A stretch of 20,799 nt of DNA, taken from an uncultured Streptomyces sp. GTDB lineage: Bacteria > Actinomycetota > Actinomycetes > Streptomycetales > Streptomycetaceae. The notes under the pieces were generated by a model. That model was not told the DNA's origin, made no database searches, and saw only the letters and a program-made list of their open reading frames with translations. The stretch covers positions 1 to 20,799 of the forward strand of contig CAMLJW010000033.1 of the NCBI GenBank assembly GCA_946480485.1, given 5' to 3'. Every line of letters begins with the position of its first letter. Position 1 is the stretch's first letter. This document shows positions 9,851-18,702 of this stretch, piece after piece. The position numbers and the translations under genes are program-made.

Positions 9851-10369
9851 GTGGCAGGTATGAACGGCAAACAGACGATCCGGGACATGGTTCTGTCCCT
9901 GGGTCTGATCGGCATCGTCGCGGGAGTCATCTATGTCTTCATTCCCCATGACGACTCCGAGCCCCCTCTCAAACGGGTGGACTACAGCGTCGAGCTCCTC
10001 ACGGCACGGCGCGCGGCCCCCTATCCGGTAGCGGCGCCGGAGGGCCTGCCCACGCCATGGAAGGCGACGTCGGTGCGGTTCAAGGGCGACGACTTCGACG
10101 CCTGGCACCTCGGCTTCCACGACCCCGACGGTGAGTACGTGGCGGTCGAACAGTCCACTCAGAAGCCCGTCACCTTCATCGACGACGCCAGTCAGGGCGC
10201 CGACGACACGGGTGTCACGCAGCGCATCGGCGAGCGGACCTGGAAGCGGTACAAGGGCGTGAAGTACGACGCCCTCGTCCTCCAGGAGAAGGGCTCCACG
10301 ACGGTGGTGACCGGCACGGCGTCGTTCGCGCGGCTGACGAAGATGGCCGAGGCGTTGAAGAGGTCCTGA
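9851..10369 (+). CDS. DUF4245 domain protein, membrane-anchored (172 aa)
   Basis: An actinobacterial protein of unknown function. One hydrophobic segment (about residues 13-31, [17 protein letters not shown]) follows a short charged N-terminus, so the remaining ~140 residues should lie outside the membrane. This body carries the DUF4245 pattern, with [24 protein letters not shown] near its start and a WKRYKG core. The GTG at 9851 lies 6 bases after GACGAT and may be leaderless; the ATG at 9860 is the alternative and would use GGGGG as its ribosome site. In Streptomyces and Mycobacterium this family is, from memory, often found near xseA/xseB and glpX, as here. Confidence 0.85.
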   Translation: MAGMNGKQTIRDMVLSLGLIGIVAGVIYVFIPHDDSEPPLKRVDYSVELLTARRAAPYPVAAPEGLPTPWKATSVRFKGDDFDAWHLGFHDPDGEYVAVEQSTQKPVTFIDDASQGADDTGVTQRIGERTWKRYKGVKYDALVLQEKGSTTVVTGTASFARLTKMAEALKRS

Positions 10370-10656
10370 GCGGTCCGCACCACACCTGTGGGGAGGCCCC
10401 GGCGCGCGGCGGATTCAAGGAGCCCTCCTCGTGGTGCGCCCCGCAGGCGATTTCGGTAATACTGCTTCGGTGGTGCCGACCGGGGAGGGACCGGTACGTT
10501 TCGCACGTGCCCCCAAGGGAGCGCCGTGGCCGGTCGGCGCACCGCACGAAGGACGCTCACCGTGATGGTGGCGGCTCCGGTGGCATCTGTGGGGCAGACG
10601 CTCGCGGCGCACGCCGCTGCCGGCAGGGCGACCGCGCGGAGCAGGCCGGGCAAGGC
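10370..10656. other. Gap between convergent DUF4245 and xseB genes
   Basis: No convincing gene is seen. A TAATAC hexamer (10457-10462, +) could be a -10 box, and a GTG-started 56-codon frame (10526-10696) overlaps the end of xseB, but it has no good ribosome site and no recognisable product. No strong terminator hairpin was found. Confidence 0.4.
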
Positions 10657-10893
10657 CTACTCGGCGTCGCCGTCCTCGCTCCTCTCCGCCTCCTGATCGG
10701 CCAGCGCCGCGTCCAGCCGCTTGCGCGCCCCCTCCAGCCAGCGGCGGCACACCTTCGCCAGTTCCTCGCCGCGCTCCCAGAGGGCCAGGGACTCCTCGAG
10801 GGTCGTGCCGCCCGTCTCCAGGCGGCGTACGACCTCGATCAGCTCGTCCCGCGCCTGCTCGTACCCGAGCACCTCGTCCACTTTGCCGGTCAT
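10657..10893 (-). CDS. xseB: Exodeoxyribonuclease VII small subunit
   Basis: The small subunit of exonuclease VII, which binds XseA in several copies and is needed for degradation of single-stranded DNA to short oligonucleotides. At 78 aa it has the usual length. The typical pattern is visible: [19 protein letters not shown], then [14 protein letters not shown] (33-46) and a helical stretch [15 protein letters not shown], followed by an acidic tail. It begins 9 bases after the xseA stop on the same strand, so the two form an operon with likely translational coupling. Confidence 0.95.
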   Translation of the reverse strand: MTGKVDEVLGYEQARDELIEVVRRLETGGTTLEESLALWERGEELAKVCRRWLEGARKRLDAALADQEAERSEDGDAE

Positions 10894-10902
10894 ACGCCCA
10901 CC

Positions 10903-12111
10903 CTATGCATCCACGCGAACTGTGAACTCGCCCTCGGCGACCCGCGCCCGCAGCAGCACGTCCGCCATGACCTCGTCCGGGGCGCGGACCACGTGGCCGT
11001 CGGCCTTCTGCAGGACCGCGTAGCCGCGCTGGAGTGTGGCGGCGGGGGAGAGGGCCACCACGCGCGCGTGCGTGTGCGTCAACTCCGACTCGGCACGGTC
11101 CAGGAGGTGCCCCAGGCAGCGCCGGCCGCGGTCGAGCAGCGAGCCGATCTGCTCCTCGCGCTCCGCGACCATGCGGTACGGATCCTCTATCGAGGGCCTG
11201 GCCAGCGCGTGCGCGAGCCCGCGCTCCTCCCGTTCGATGAACGACACGACGCTGCGCCGAGCCCGGTCCCGCAGGAACTGGACCCGCTCGAACTCCTCGC
11301 CGACGTCCGGCACCACCTTCTTGGCGGCGTCGGTCGGTGTGGAGGCGCGCAGGTCGGCCACGTGATCCAGCAGCGGGTTGTCCGGCTCGTGGCCGATCGC
11401 CGACACCACCGGCGTACGACAGGACGCGACCGCCCGTACGAGCTGCTCGTCCGAGAACGGCAGCAGGTCTTCCACGCTGCCGCCGCCGCGCGCCACGATG
11501 ATCACGTCCACGTCCTCGAGCGTGTCCAGCTCCTTCACGGCCTGGATGACCTGCGGCACCGCGTGCACACCCTGCACGGCGACGTTGCGCACCTCGAAGC
11601 GGACGGCGGGCCAGCGGTGCCGCGCGTTCTCCAGCACGTCCCGCTCGGCTGCCGAGGCGCGTCCGCAGACCAGCCCGATGAGCTGCGGCAGGAAGGGCAG
11701 CGCCTTCTTGCGCTCGGGCGCGAACAGGCCCTCAGTCGCCAGCGACTTCTTCAACTGCTCCAGACGGGCGAGCAGCTCACCGATCCCCACCGGCTTTATC
11801 TCGGCGGCCCGCAGCGACAGCTGCCCGCGCGGCGCGTACCACTCCGGCTTGGCGTGGACGACCACGCGCGCGCCCTCGCTTACCACGTCGGCCACCGCGT
11901 CGAACACCTGCCGATAGCAGGTGACGCCCACGGAGATGTCGTACGACGGGTCGCGCAGCGTCAGGAAGACGACGCCCGCGCCCGGACGCCGCGACAACTG
12001 GGTGATCTGCCCCTCGACCCACACGGCACCGAGCCGGTCGATCCACCCCCCGATGAGCCGCGACACCTCACCGACGGGCAGCGGGGCGTCTGCGGACGTG
12101 TTCACAGCCAT
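10903..12111 (-). CDS. xseA: Exodeoxyribonuclease VII large subunit
   Basis: Catalytic subunit of the ssDNA-specific exonuclease VII (402 aa). Residues about 10-108 form the N-terminal OB-fold for ssDNA binding, with WVEGQIT at 31-37. The catalytic domain carries [17 protein letters not shown] (206-222) and the family's most conserved stretch, [24 protein letters not shown] (237-260). A coiled-coil region that binds XseB follows (about 270-360). The frame is open far upstream, but that part is antisense to ispH; the real start is [10 protein letters not shown] at 12111. No Shine-Dalgarno is present; TACTCT ends 7 bases upstream, so the mRNA is probably leaderless. It diverges from ispH with 126 bp between the starts. 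Confidence 0.96.
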   Translation of the reverse strand: MAVNTSADAPLPVGEVSRLIGGWIDRLGAVWVEGQITQLSRRPGAGVVFLTLRDPSYDISVGVTCYRQVFDAVADVVSEGARVVVHAKPEWYAPRGQLSLRAAEIKPVGIGELLARLEQLKKSLATEGLFAPERKKALPFLPQLIGLVCGRASAAERDVLENARHRWPAVRFEVRNVAVQGVHAVPQVIQAVKELDTLEDVDVIIVARGGGSVEDLLPFSDEQLVRAVASCRTPVVSAIGHEPDNPLLDHVADLRASTPTDAAKKVVPDVGEEFERVQFLRDRARRSVVSFIEREERGLAHALARPSIEDPYRMVAEREEQIGSLLDRGRRCLGHLLDRAESELTHTHARVVALSPAATLQRGYAVLQKADGHVVRAPDEVMADVLLRARVAEGEFTVRVDA

Positions 12112-12118
12112 GCGCCCG

Positions 12119-12124
12119 AGAGTA
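12119..12124 (-). promoter_or_regulatory. -10 element of a leaderless xseA promoter
   Basis: On the minus strand TACTCT (TANNNT) is followed by 7 bases and the ATG. No ribosome site is visible, which supports a transcription start at the start codon. Confidence 0.45.
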
Positions 12125-12224
12125 ACGGCCGGTACCGACAACGCAGGCGCCCTGCCGGCGTTCTGGGGCCGAGCATCGGGATCGGGACGACAGACGCGAT
12201 CTTCGAACTCCGGGCGCGGCACCT

Positions 12225-12230
12225 TACGAT
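12225..12230 (+). promoter_or_regulatory. -10 element of a leaderless ispH promoter
   Basis: TACGAT is followed by 7 bases and the ATG at 12238. A weak -35-like TTCGAA lies at 12202-12207, 17 bases upstream. No Shine-Dalgarno sequence is present. Confidence 0.55.
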
Positions 12231-12237
12231 GGTGCGC

Positions 12238-13233
12238 ATGACTGCTTCGACTGGCCGCCGTGTCCTGCTCGCCGCTCCCCGTGGCTACTGCGCGGGCGTG
12301 GACCGCGCCGTGATCGCCGTCGACAAGGCCCTGGAGCAGTACGGTGCTCCGATCTATGTCCGCCACGAGATCGTCCACAACAAGTACGTCGTGCAGACTC
12401 TGGAGAAGAAGGGCGCGATCTTCGTCGAGCGGACGGCGGAGGTCCCCGAGGGGGCGATCGTCATGTTCTCGGCACACGGCGTCGCCCCCGTCGTCCACGA
12501 AGAGGCCGCCCGGGGCAGGCTCGCCACCATCGACGCGACCTGCCCGCTGGTCACCAAGGTCCACAAGGAAGCCGTCCGGTTCGCCCAGGACGACTTCGAC
12601 ATCCTCCTGATCGGTCATGAGGGCCACGAGGAGGTCATCGGTACGTCCGGGGAGGCGCCCGACCACATCACGCTCGTCGACGGTCCCGAGGACGTCGCGA
12701 AGGTGGAGGTCCGCGACCCGTCCAAGGTGGTCTGGCTCTCCCAGACCACCCTGTCCGTGGACGAGACCATGGAGACGGTCGACGCCATCAAGGAGAAGTT
12801 CCCGCAGCTCGTCTCGCCGCCCAGCGACGACATCTGCTACGCCACGCAGAACCGTCAGCTCGCCGTGAAGCAGATGGGTGCCGAGTCCGACCTGGTCATC
12901 GTGGTCGGCTCGCGTAACTCCTCCAACTCCAAGCGACTCGTGGAGGTCGCCAAGCTCGCGGGCGCGCGCGAGGCGTACCTCGTGGACTTCGCTGACGAGA
13001 TCGACGAGGTTTGGCTGGAAGACGTCACGACGGTCGGTGTGACGTCGGGTGCGTCCGTGCCGGAGGTGCTGGTCGAGCAGGTCCTGGAGTTCCTCTCCAC
13101 CCGGGGCTTCGAGGACGTCGAGATCGTCAAGGCCGCCGAGGAGTCCATCACGTTCTCGCTTCCCAAGGAGCTCCGCCGCGACCTGCGCGCGGAGGCGGCG
13201 GCACTGGTGGCGGAGCGCACGAGCGAGAAGTGA
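12238..13233 (+). CDS. ispH: 4-hydroxy-3-methylbut-2-enyl diphosphate reductase
   Basis: The last enzyme of the MEP pathway: it reduces HMBPP to isopentenyl and dimethylallyl diphosphate with a [4Fe-4S] cluster. The three conserved cluster cysteines are at 18 (RGYCAGV), 102 (DATCPLV) and 200 ([11 protein letters not shown]). Substrate-contacting residues are also visible: His47 in HEIVHN, His80 in FSAHG, His130 with the probable proton-relay Glu132 in GHEGHEE, and the late SGASVPE motif. At 331 aa it has the usual length. The frame extends far upstream, but that is antisense to xseA. The start is set at 12238 because TACGAT lies 7 bases before it; the ATG at 12229 would overlap that box. It is divergent from xseA and followed, 96 bp on, by ppgK. 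Confidence 0.96.
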   Translation: MTASTGRRVLLAAPRGYCAGVDRAVIAVDKALEQYGAPIYVRHEIVHNKYVVQTLEKKGAIFVERTAEVPEGAIVMFSAHGVAPVVHEEAARGRLATIDATCPLVTKVHKEAVRFAQDDFDILLIGHEGHEEVIGTSGEAPDHITLVDGPEDVAKVEVRDPSKVVWLSQTTLSVDETMETVDAIKEKFPQLVSPPSDDICYATQNRQLAVKQMGAESDLVIVVGSRNSSNSKRLVEVAKLAGAREAYLVDFADEIDEVWLEDVTTVGVTSGASVPEVLVEQVLEFLSTRGFEDVEIVKAAEESITFSLPKELRRDLRAEAAALVAERTSEK

Positions 13234-13280
13234 CGCGTCCGCGCGCCGTGGGCCGCCGGGAAGTGAAGGTTCCGAGGGGC

Positions 13281-13322
13281 GTACGACTCCGAGAAGTGAC
13301 TGTCAGTCGTACGACGTAACGT
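13281..13322 (+). promoter_or_regulatory. ppgK promoter with inverted repeat and leaderless -10
   Basis: GTACGACT (13281-13288) and AGTCGTAC (13305-13312) are perfect inverted repeats 16 bases apart. The right arm overlaps a 10-bp palindrome GTCGTACGAC (13306-13315), directly followed by TAACGT (13317-13322), which lies 7 bases before the ATG of ppgK. The layout suggests an operator covering the -35 and spacer. Confidence 0.5.
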
Positions 13323-13329
13323 GGTGTCC

Positions 13330-14076
13330 ATGCAGATCTTCGGCGTGGACATCGGTGGATCAGGGATCAAGGGCGCTCCCGTGGATCTGGATCGGGGCGA
13401 CCTGGCGGACGAGCGTCACAAGGTGCTCACGCCGCAGCCCTCGACACCCGACGCGGTGGCGCTCGGCGTTCGGGAGGTCGTCGGCCACTTCGGCTGGACG
13501 GGCCCGGTCGGGATCACGTTCCCGGGTGTGGTCACCGCGGGCGCCACCATCCGTTCGGCCGCCAACGTGGACAAGGGCTGGATCGGCGTAGACGCGCGCG
13601 CCCTGCTCTCCGAGCGGCTCGGCGGGCTCCCCGTGACGATTGTGAACGACGCGGACGCGGCGGGCGTGGCCGAGACGCGGTTCGGCGCGGGGCGGGACCG
13701 TCAGGGCACGGTCGTCCTCCTCACCTTCGGCACAGGCATAGGCAGCGCGGTCTCCGTGGACGGCGTCCTGGTGCCGAACACGGAGCTGGGCCATCTCGAA
13801 CTCGACGGCCACGAAGCAGAGAAGCATGCTTCCACCAAGGCCAAGGACGACCACGACCTGAGCTGGGAGCACTGGGCCCGGCGCGTCCAGAAGTACCTCG
13901 CGCACGTGGAGATGCTCCTCTCACCCGAGCTGTTCATCATCGGTGGCGGAGTCAGCCGCAAGTCCCACAAGTTCCTGCACCTGATCGAGGGCATCGAGGC
14001 GGAGATCGTACCGGCGCAGCTGCAGAACAACGCGGGGATAGTGGGGGCGGCGATGCGGGCTGCGAAGGTTGGGTAG
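13330..14076 (+). CDS. ppgK: Polyphosphate glucokinase (ROK family)
   Basis: A cytosolic kinase phosphorylating glucose to glucose 6-phosphate with inorganic polyphosphate (and usually ATP) as donor. The phosphate-1 motif DIGGSGIKG (7-15) is typical of strictly polyphosphate-using or dual ROK glucokinases. Sugar-site residues appear in NDADAAG (106-112) and [11 protein letters not shown] (154-164), and the phosphate-2 motif [10 protein letters not shown] is at 131-140. The usual ROK zinc-binding Cys cluster is absent, as expected in this subgroup. Length (248 aa) fits. A GTG at 13321 would add three residues, but the ATG at 13330 is preferred: the protein then opens [10 protein letters not shown] and the TAACGT box sits 7 bases upstream. 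Confidence 0.94.
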   Translation: MQIFGVDIGGSGIKGAPVDLDRGDLADERHKVLTPQPSTPDAVALGVREVVGHFGWTGPVGITFPGVVTAGATIRSAANVDKGWIGVDARALLSERLGGLPVTIVNDADAAGVAETRFGAGRDRQGTVVLLTFGTGIGSAVSVDGVLVPNTELGHLELDGHEAEKHASTKAKDDHDLSWEHWARRVQKYLAHVEMLLSPELFIIGGGVSRKSHKFLHLIEGIEAEIVPAQLQNNAGIVGAAMRAAKVG

Positions 14077-14127
14077 CGGCGGCTGCTTGTCGCCGTGGGT
14101 GACGGGCTGAGGGCGACGGGCCGAGCG

Positions 14128-14778
14128 TCAGGCGGTGCGGCGCCTTGGCTGGGCCGGCGGCCTGTGCTGTGTTGGAGTCCTCTGCTGGGACGGCGGCCTC
14201 TGCTGGGACGCGGGCTTCGAGGCCTGCGCGGCCGCCCTGCGTTGCGCCGCCCGCCGACTCATGAGACGCACCTTGCGGACGGTCACGATGAGGCCGGCGA
14301 TCAGTGTGCCGCCGTACAGCCAGCCCGCCTGCGTCGCGAGGGCCGTGAACAGGCCCATCAGCCGCCCCCAGATCCCTCCGTCGCTGTCGGCGACGGGCAG
14401 CAGACCGACGGCGAACGCGATGGGGACGGCGATCAGCGCGGTGACGAGGTCGGCCCGCCCCACCCAGAGCGCGGTGAGCGCGCAGACCGGCAGGAACAGT
14501 ACGCCGTAGACGACGAGGGACGCCCCGAAGAGCAGCTGGTCGAGGCAGGCGAGCGCGAACATCGACGCGGTGCAGAAGAGCCCGCTGCCGAGTCCGGTGA
14601 GCCGGGGGTTCGGCATCCTGGGCGTCGCCCGCCCCACGGGCGACACGGACGGCGCGCTCCGCGGTACGCCGGGCCGGCTCTGCCGGGTCGTGCGGGCTCC
14701 ACCCGGCCCGGCCTGCGGGGGAAGGGGTGCGCCGCGCCGCGGCCGGGGCTGAGGGGGACGCGTTCTGTGTTGCTCCAC
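14128..14778 (-). CDS. DUF6542 integral membrane protein (216 aa)
   Basis: An actinobacterial membrane protein of unknown function. Residues 1-58 are a Pro/Arg-rich cytosolic stretch. Four hydrophobic segments follow at about 60-78, 84-105, 110-129 and 148-167, with a short hydrophilic loop at 130-137 (ADSDGGIW). The tail is Arg/Gln/Pro-rich with a repeat. The arrangement matches DUF6542 proteins, which in Streptomyces I recall lying beside ychF. The GTG start has no ribosome site; TAAGTT lies 6 bases upstream, again suggesting a leaderless mRNA. It is convergent with ppgK (51 bp gap) and divergent from ychF. Confidence 0.8.
   Translation of the reverse strand: MEQHRTRPPQPRPRRGAPLPPQAGPGGARTTRQSRPGVPRSAPSVSPVGRATPRMPNPRLTGLGSGLFCTASMFALACLDQLLFGASLVVYGVLFLPVCALTALWVGRADLVTALIAVPIAFAVGLLPVADSDGGIWGRLMGLFTALATQAGWLYGGTLIAGLIVTVRKVRLMSRRAAQRRAAAQASKPASQQRPPSQQRTPTQHRPPAQPRRRTA
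14179..14210 (-). repeat. 18-bp tandem repeat in the DUF6542 tail
   Basis: CCTCTGCTGGGACG occurs at 14179-14192 and 14197-14210, an 18-bp period. It encodes the RPPSQQ-type hexapeptide repeats of the C-terminal tail; further, diverged copies flank it. Confidence 0.7.
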
Positions 14779-14784
14779 TGGTCA

Positions 14785-14790
14785 AACTTA
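14785..14790 (-). promoter_or_regulatory. -10 element of a leaderless DUF6542 promoter
   Basis: On the minus strand TAAGTT is followed by 6 bases and the GTG start at 14778. No ribosome site is seen. Confidence 0.45.
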
Positions 14791-14829
14791 GGTCGGGTTA
14801 TGTGGGGAATGGCCCCTGAGACACGCCCT

Positions 14830-14847
14830 TTGACCGAGCTTGGTCAA
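14830..14847. promoter_or_regulatory. Inverted repeat TTGACC-N6-GGTCAA upstream of ychF
   Basis: TTGACC (14830-14835) and GGTCAA (14842-14847) are perfect inverted repeats around a nearly palindromic GAGCTT. TTGACC is also the best -35 hexamer in the region, with a weak -10-like stretch at about 14853-14859. It may be the ychF promoter, an operator, or both. Confidence 0.4.
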
Positions 14848-14886
14848 GCGTTCGATACGTCGCCTGGGCGAAGCCCCGCACGCCGT

Positions 14887-14926
14887 AGACTGGTGGATCG
14901 GTCCGCAGACTGGTGGACCGGCCCGC
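14887..14926 (+). repeat. Two tandem 20-bp repeats in the ychF leader
   Basis: A 20-base unit starting AGACTGGTGGA is present twice in tandem (14887-14906 and 14907-14926) with two T/C differences. It lies 75-115 bases before the ychF start. The first copy overlaps TAGACT (14886-14891), a possible -10 box. Confidence 0.75.
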
Positions 14927-15000
14927 GCATCGCACAGCAGGGCCTGACCCGGGCCCACCGGCTCCGGTTTCCTCCAACCTCACGTACGGGAAGTCGCAAC

Positions 15001-16089
<1,089 letters not shown>

Positions 16090-16097
16090 CGGGTGAC

Positions 16098-16457
16098 TTA
16101 GCACGACTTAACTGATCTTGCAAACGTGCAGGTCGGATGGGGTCTGTCTTCTCGAGGCAGGCCCCTTTTCCGTTCCTGTGCTGACTTGGTGCTGACCCGG
16201 TTTCCCCGTTCTGCAAGTGGACGCGCTGCGAGCGGTAACGCTGAGGACATCCGCATGCGGTTCAACCGCGCGCGGGCGCGTCGCGCGTCGGCCTGGGGCA
16301 CCCGTACTTCCACGGTGGCCTGCTCTGAATGCGACACCGCGTACGACAGCGCCGAAACCGGCATGCTGCTCAGTGTGACGGCGAGCCTGGCCAGCGCCCC
16401 GCGACTGTGTCGGAGGGTCACGGTGAGGGTGCAGTCGGTGCTCTGCGTCTGCGGCAT
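16098..16457 (-). pseudogene. Small ACT-domain protein gene, apparently frameshifted near its end
   Basis: From MPQTQSTDCTLT the frame looks like an ACT domain, the small amino-acid-binding fold of the acetolactate synthase regulatory subunit: strand LTVTLRH, helix GALARLAVTLSSM with RGALARL in place of the usual PGVLARV, strand VSALSYAV, strand ATVEVRVP and a second helix ending RARLNRM at residue 68. The ATG at 16457 has a good GGAG site, about 5 bases upstream. After Met68 the current frame becomes unlike a protein (RMSSALPLAARP...). Shifting the frame by one base there gives DVLSVTARSAST, exactly the missing fourth strand. The break is at about 16252-16254, inside the palindrome CCGCATGCGG. 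I read this as a one-base loss; a sequencing error, or a genuinely altered C-terminus, is possible. Its partner enzyme is not visible. Confidence 0.5.
16139..16169 (+). terminator. Intrinsic terminator after ychF
   Basis: GGGGTCTG (16139-16146) pairs with CAGGCCCC (16158-16165) with one G-T wobble around an 11-base loop, followed by TTTT. It is about 50 bases past the ychF stop and marks the end of the core region. Confidence 0.75.
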
Positions 16458-16527
16458 CGGCTCTCCGTTCCGCAGACGTGACGCGCCTGGTTCACCGGCT
16501 TCGCGCCGAGCGCGAACAGGGGACGAC

Positions 16528-16671
16528 GTGTTGGTGGAGGTCCGGGTCGGCGCTGTCGGCGGCGAGCGGATCGGCCGCGTGGGCAGAGGCGCCGACGTAC
16601 GGCTGGTGGTCGACGGGGTGAGGCCGACGACCTCGGCGATGGCGTGGGACACCCGGGGTGACACCAAGTAG
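16528..16671 (+). CDS. Possible small ORF (47 aa) in the divergent gap
   Basis: A GTG-started frame with AGGGGA four bases upstream (16518-16523) encodes MLVEVRVGAVGGERIGRVG and ends with DTRGDTK. Its alternating hydrophobic pattern and G/C third positions look more like coding sequence than the other frames here. It is not recognised. It could also be the leftover 3' end of a lost gene. Confidence 0.3.
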   Translation: MLVEVRVGAVGGERIGRVGRGADVRLVVDGVRPTTSAMAWDTRGDTK

Positions 16672-16737
16672 GCGCGAGGGGATCGTAAGTGACTCTTTTG
16701 CCACTGAAGAACTCGTGCACATGTATCAAACATGGCA

Positions 16738-16743
16738 TAAAAT
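16738..16743 (+). promoter_or_regulatory. Probable -10 box of the HTH-AmiC regulator gene
   Basis: TAAAAT is the best -10 match in the gap and lies 49 bases before the ATG at 16793. There is no good -35 at 16-18 bases' spacing. The repeated CATG (16720-16723 and 16731-16734) occupies that position, hinting at control by a DNA-binding protein. Confidence 0.45.
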
Positions 16744-16792
16744 CCGCTGTCCGGACGCAATGTACCCATGAGCTGGAGAGGTAGCTGCAAGC

Positions 16793-18586
16793 ATGGACGT
16801 CGCCGCTTCCGTTCCTGGCTCGGAGCCGGAATACGAACTTGATGTGTACGTCGTCGCGGACGGCAGGGTGCTGCCGGCCGACTCCGCATTCGTGCTGTCC
16901 GATGAAGGCCCATCCGGCCGGGCGCCGCGTGAGCTCGTGGACCTTGCCCTCGGGCTGCTCGCCGAGTCTGCCGCGGCCCTGGATTTCATCTGGACGGGCG
17001 ACGAATCGGCCCCCTACTGGAGCGTGCACCTGGAACGGGTCGGCCTCGGACGACGCACGGCCGCGCGTGTCAGGGCCAGCCGGTCCCAGACACTGCCCTA
17101 TTCGCTGACCAAGCGCGAGCTCGACGTCGTGACGCTGCTGGTCGCTGGTTTGTCGAATGCCGCCATAGCGGTTGCTCTCACGTTGAGTCCGCGCACCGTG
17201 ACCACCCACGTGGACCACATCATGCGCAGGATGGGGGTGCCCAGTCGGTCCGCGGTCGCCACTGCCGCCCTGGATGATGGCATCGTCGCCGTCCCGCTGC
17301 CGGTCGATGCCTCGCAGTTCCAGACGCTGCGCATAGGACGCGTGGTTCGGTCGGCGGGCACTCGGAGCCGGATCGGGACCGCGCTGCGGGCGACGACCGG
17401 AGCGAGCGCCCCGGTCCTGATCGGCTCCTTGGTGCCCCTGCTGGGGCGTGCCCGCGAGGACGGCGTGGAGATGGTCCGCGGTGCTTCTCTGGCCATCGAC
17501 GAGATCAACGCCGCCGGAGGAATTCATGGTCGCCCAGTGCAACTCGAGGTCGAGAGCGTGGATATCGAGCGGGGCGGCCTTGCGAACGTCACGGAGGCGA
17601 TGCATCGGCTGCTCAGTGGTGGCGCGCATGCGATCACCTCGGGCTATCTGCTTCACCAGGAGCGCGCGGTCGAGCTGGCCGCGGCAGAGGGGGTGCCGTT
17701 CCTCCATGCGTCGGCCTCGTCGTACATCGACGATCTTGTGGCGAGCAACGCCGCTCGATTCCGTGGCGTTTTCCAGGTCTGTCCGAACGACCGGAACTAT
17801 GCGCCCAACTTTGTCGACTTCATGACCAGGCTGCGTAACTCGGGGCAGTGGACGCCGATGTCCCGCGAACTCGTGGTCGCCCAGCAGAGCATGTGGGAGA
17901 TCATCGACTTCGGGATGGCCCACGCCACCCGGCTGGCGCACGACAACGGCTGGGATCTGATCCCGGTGGACGTCTCGGACCATGAGGGAGCCGAGGAAGC
18001 CTGGTCGGCCCTCCCGGGACGGATCGGCAGCCCGGCAGCGGTGATGCTGGGAAGCTTCTTCTCCGATGACCACCTTCGGTTCCTGCGTTCCTTCGTCGCT
18101 GATCCGGCCCGGTCCCTCGTTTATTCGATCTATGCACCCTCGGTCCCCACATTCCGGCAAAGGGCTGGAGGTGACGCCGACGGACTGCTGTGGGCGTCGA
18201 CCACAGGAACGTATTCGGACACGATCGCGCGGCAGTTCGTCGAGGCTTACAAATCGAAGTTCGCGGCTGTGCCGGGGCGATCGATGGCCGGCATCGCGTA
18301 CGACCGGATCCAGATCCTGGCTCAGGCGTGGAAGCAGGTCTACGACGTCCGCAACTACGACGACGTCAGCTCCACGATGCTGAGGACGCGCTTCCGAGGC
18401 GTCAACGGCTCCTACACCTTTGCCAGTGAAGGGCAGGGCACGCTGGCTCTCGGCACGGAGTCGACGGACCCGTCGATCGCACAGGCGCACACGATCTTCC
18501 AGATCCAGCGAGGCCGCAACGTCCTTGTCGCTCCCCACGTCTATGCGGCCGGAAGGTTCACTCCTCCCCCCTGGCTCAGCAGGTAG
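16793..18586 (+). CDS. LuxR-type HTH fused to an AmiC/LivK-like ligand-binding domain, 597 aa
   Basis: A probable one-component regulator. Residues 1-100 (EYELDVYVVADGRV...) match no family I know. Residues about 103-163 form a LuxR/NarL helix-turn-helix: LTKRELDVVTLLVAGLSN, then AIAVALTLSPRTVTTHVDHI and MRRMGVPSRSA. From about 207 to 565 runs a type I periplasmic-binding fold of the Leu/Ile/Val-amide-urea group: VLIGSLVPLLG, the hallmark GASLAIDEINAAGGIHGRPV (230-249), ITSGYLLHQERAV and a late AGIAYDRIQILAQAW. There is no signal peptide or lipobox, so the sensor domain should be cytosolic, like Pseudomonas AmiC, which senses amides. The HTH precedes the sensor, the reverse of classic LuxR proteins. 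The ATG has GGAGAGG 11 bases upstream. It lies just upstream of an NCS1 permease that it probably controls (inference). The ligand is unknown; amides, ureides and pyrimidine or hydantoin breakdown products are candidates. Confidence 0.88.
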   Translation: MDVAASVPGSEPEYELDVYVVADGRVLPADSAFVLSDEGPSGRAPRELVDLALGLLAESAAALDFIWTGDESAPYWSVHLERVGLGRRTAARVRASRSQTLPYSLTKRELDVVTLLVAGLSNAAIAVALTLSPRTVTTHVDHIMRRMGVPSRSAVATAALDDGIVAVPLPVDASQFQTLRIGRVVRSAGTRSRIGTALRATTGASAPVLIGSLVPLLGRAREDGVEMVRGASLAIDEINAAGGIHGRPVQLEVESVDIERGGLANVTEAMHRLLSGGAHAITSGYLLHQERAVELAAAEGVPFLHASASSYIDDLVASNAARFRGVFQVCPNDRNYAPNFVDFMTRLRNSGQWTPMSRELVVAQQSMWEIIDFGMAHATRLAHDNGWDLIPVDVSDHEGAEEAWSALPGRIGSPAAVMLGSFFSDDHLRFLRSFVADPARSLVYSIYAPSVPTFRQRAGGDADGLLWASTTGTYSDTIARQFVEAYKSKFAAVPGRSMAGIAYDRIQILAQAWKQVYDVRNYDDVSSTMLRTRFRGVNGSYTFASEGQGTLALGTESTDPSIAQAHTIFQIQRGRNVLVAPHVYAAGRFTPPPWLSR

Positions 18587-18592
18587 GCCCCC

Positions 18593-18614
18593 GACGGCGC
18601 GCCTGCGGGCCGTC
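18593..18614 (+). terminator. Stem-loop after the HTH-AmiC gene
   Basis: GACGGC (18593-18598) pairs with GCCGTC (18609-18614) around a 10-base loop, 7 bases past the stop. GC-rich flanks may lengthen the stem with bulges. There is no T-run, so the call is tentative. Confidence 0.35.
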
Positions 18615-18702
18615 CGGGCGGCAGCTCTCCATGACGTCGCACGTCGGTCCCTTGCGGGGCCGGCAAAGAATCCCGCCGGAAATCCCTCTTCGGAAGCTCC
18701 AT

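Larger units (their letters stand above)
16458..16792. other. Gap between the ACT gene and the HTH-AmiC regulator
   Basis: The left part holds the possible 47-aa ORF (16528-16671). The right part (16672-16792) is unusually AT-rich for this window and looks like a promoter region: CATG-N7-CATG at 16720-16734, and TAAAAT at 16738-16743. Confidence 0.5.

Noticed and set aside
10526..10696. 56-codon plus-strand ORF overlapping xseB
   Set aside because: No ribosome site, no recognisable sequence, and it ends inside xseB on the opposite strand.
10507..12237. Plus-strand open frame running into ispH
   Set aside because: This part is antisense to xseB/xseA; the conserved IspH protein begins only at 12238.
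14095..15000. N-terminal extension of the ychF frame
   Set aside because: It runs antisense through the DUF6542 gene and the promoter region; YchF proteins start at the P-loop-proximal SLTIGIVGLPN.
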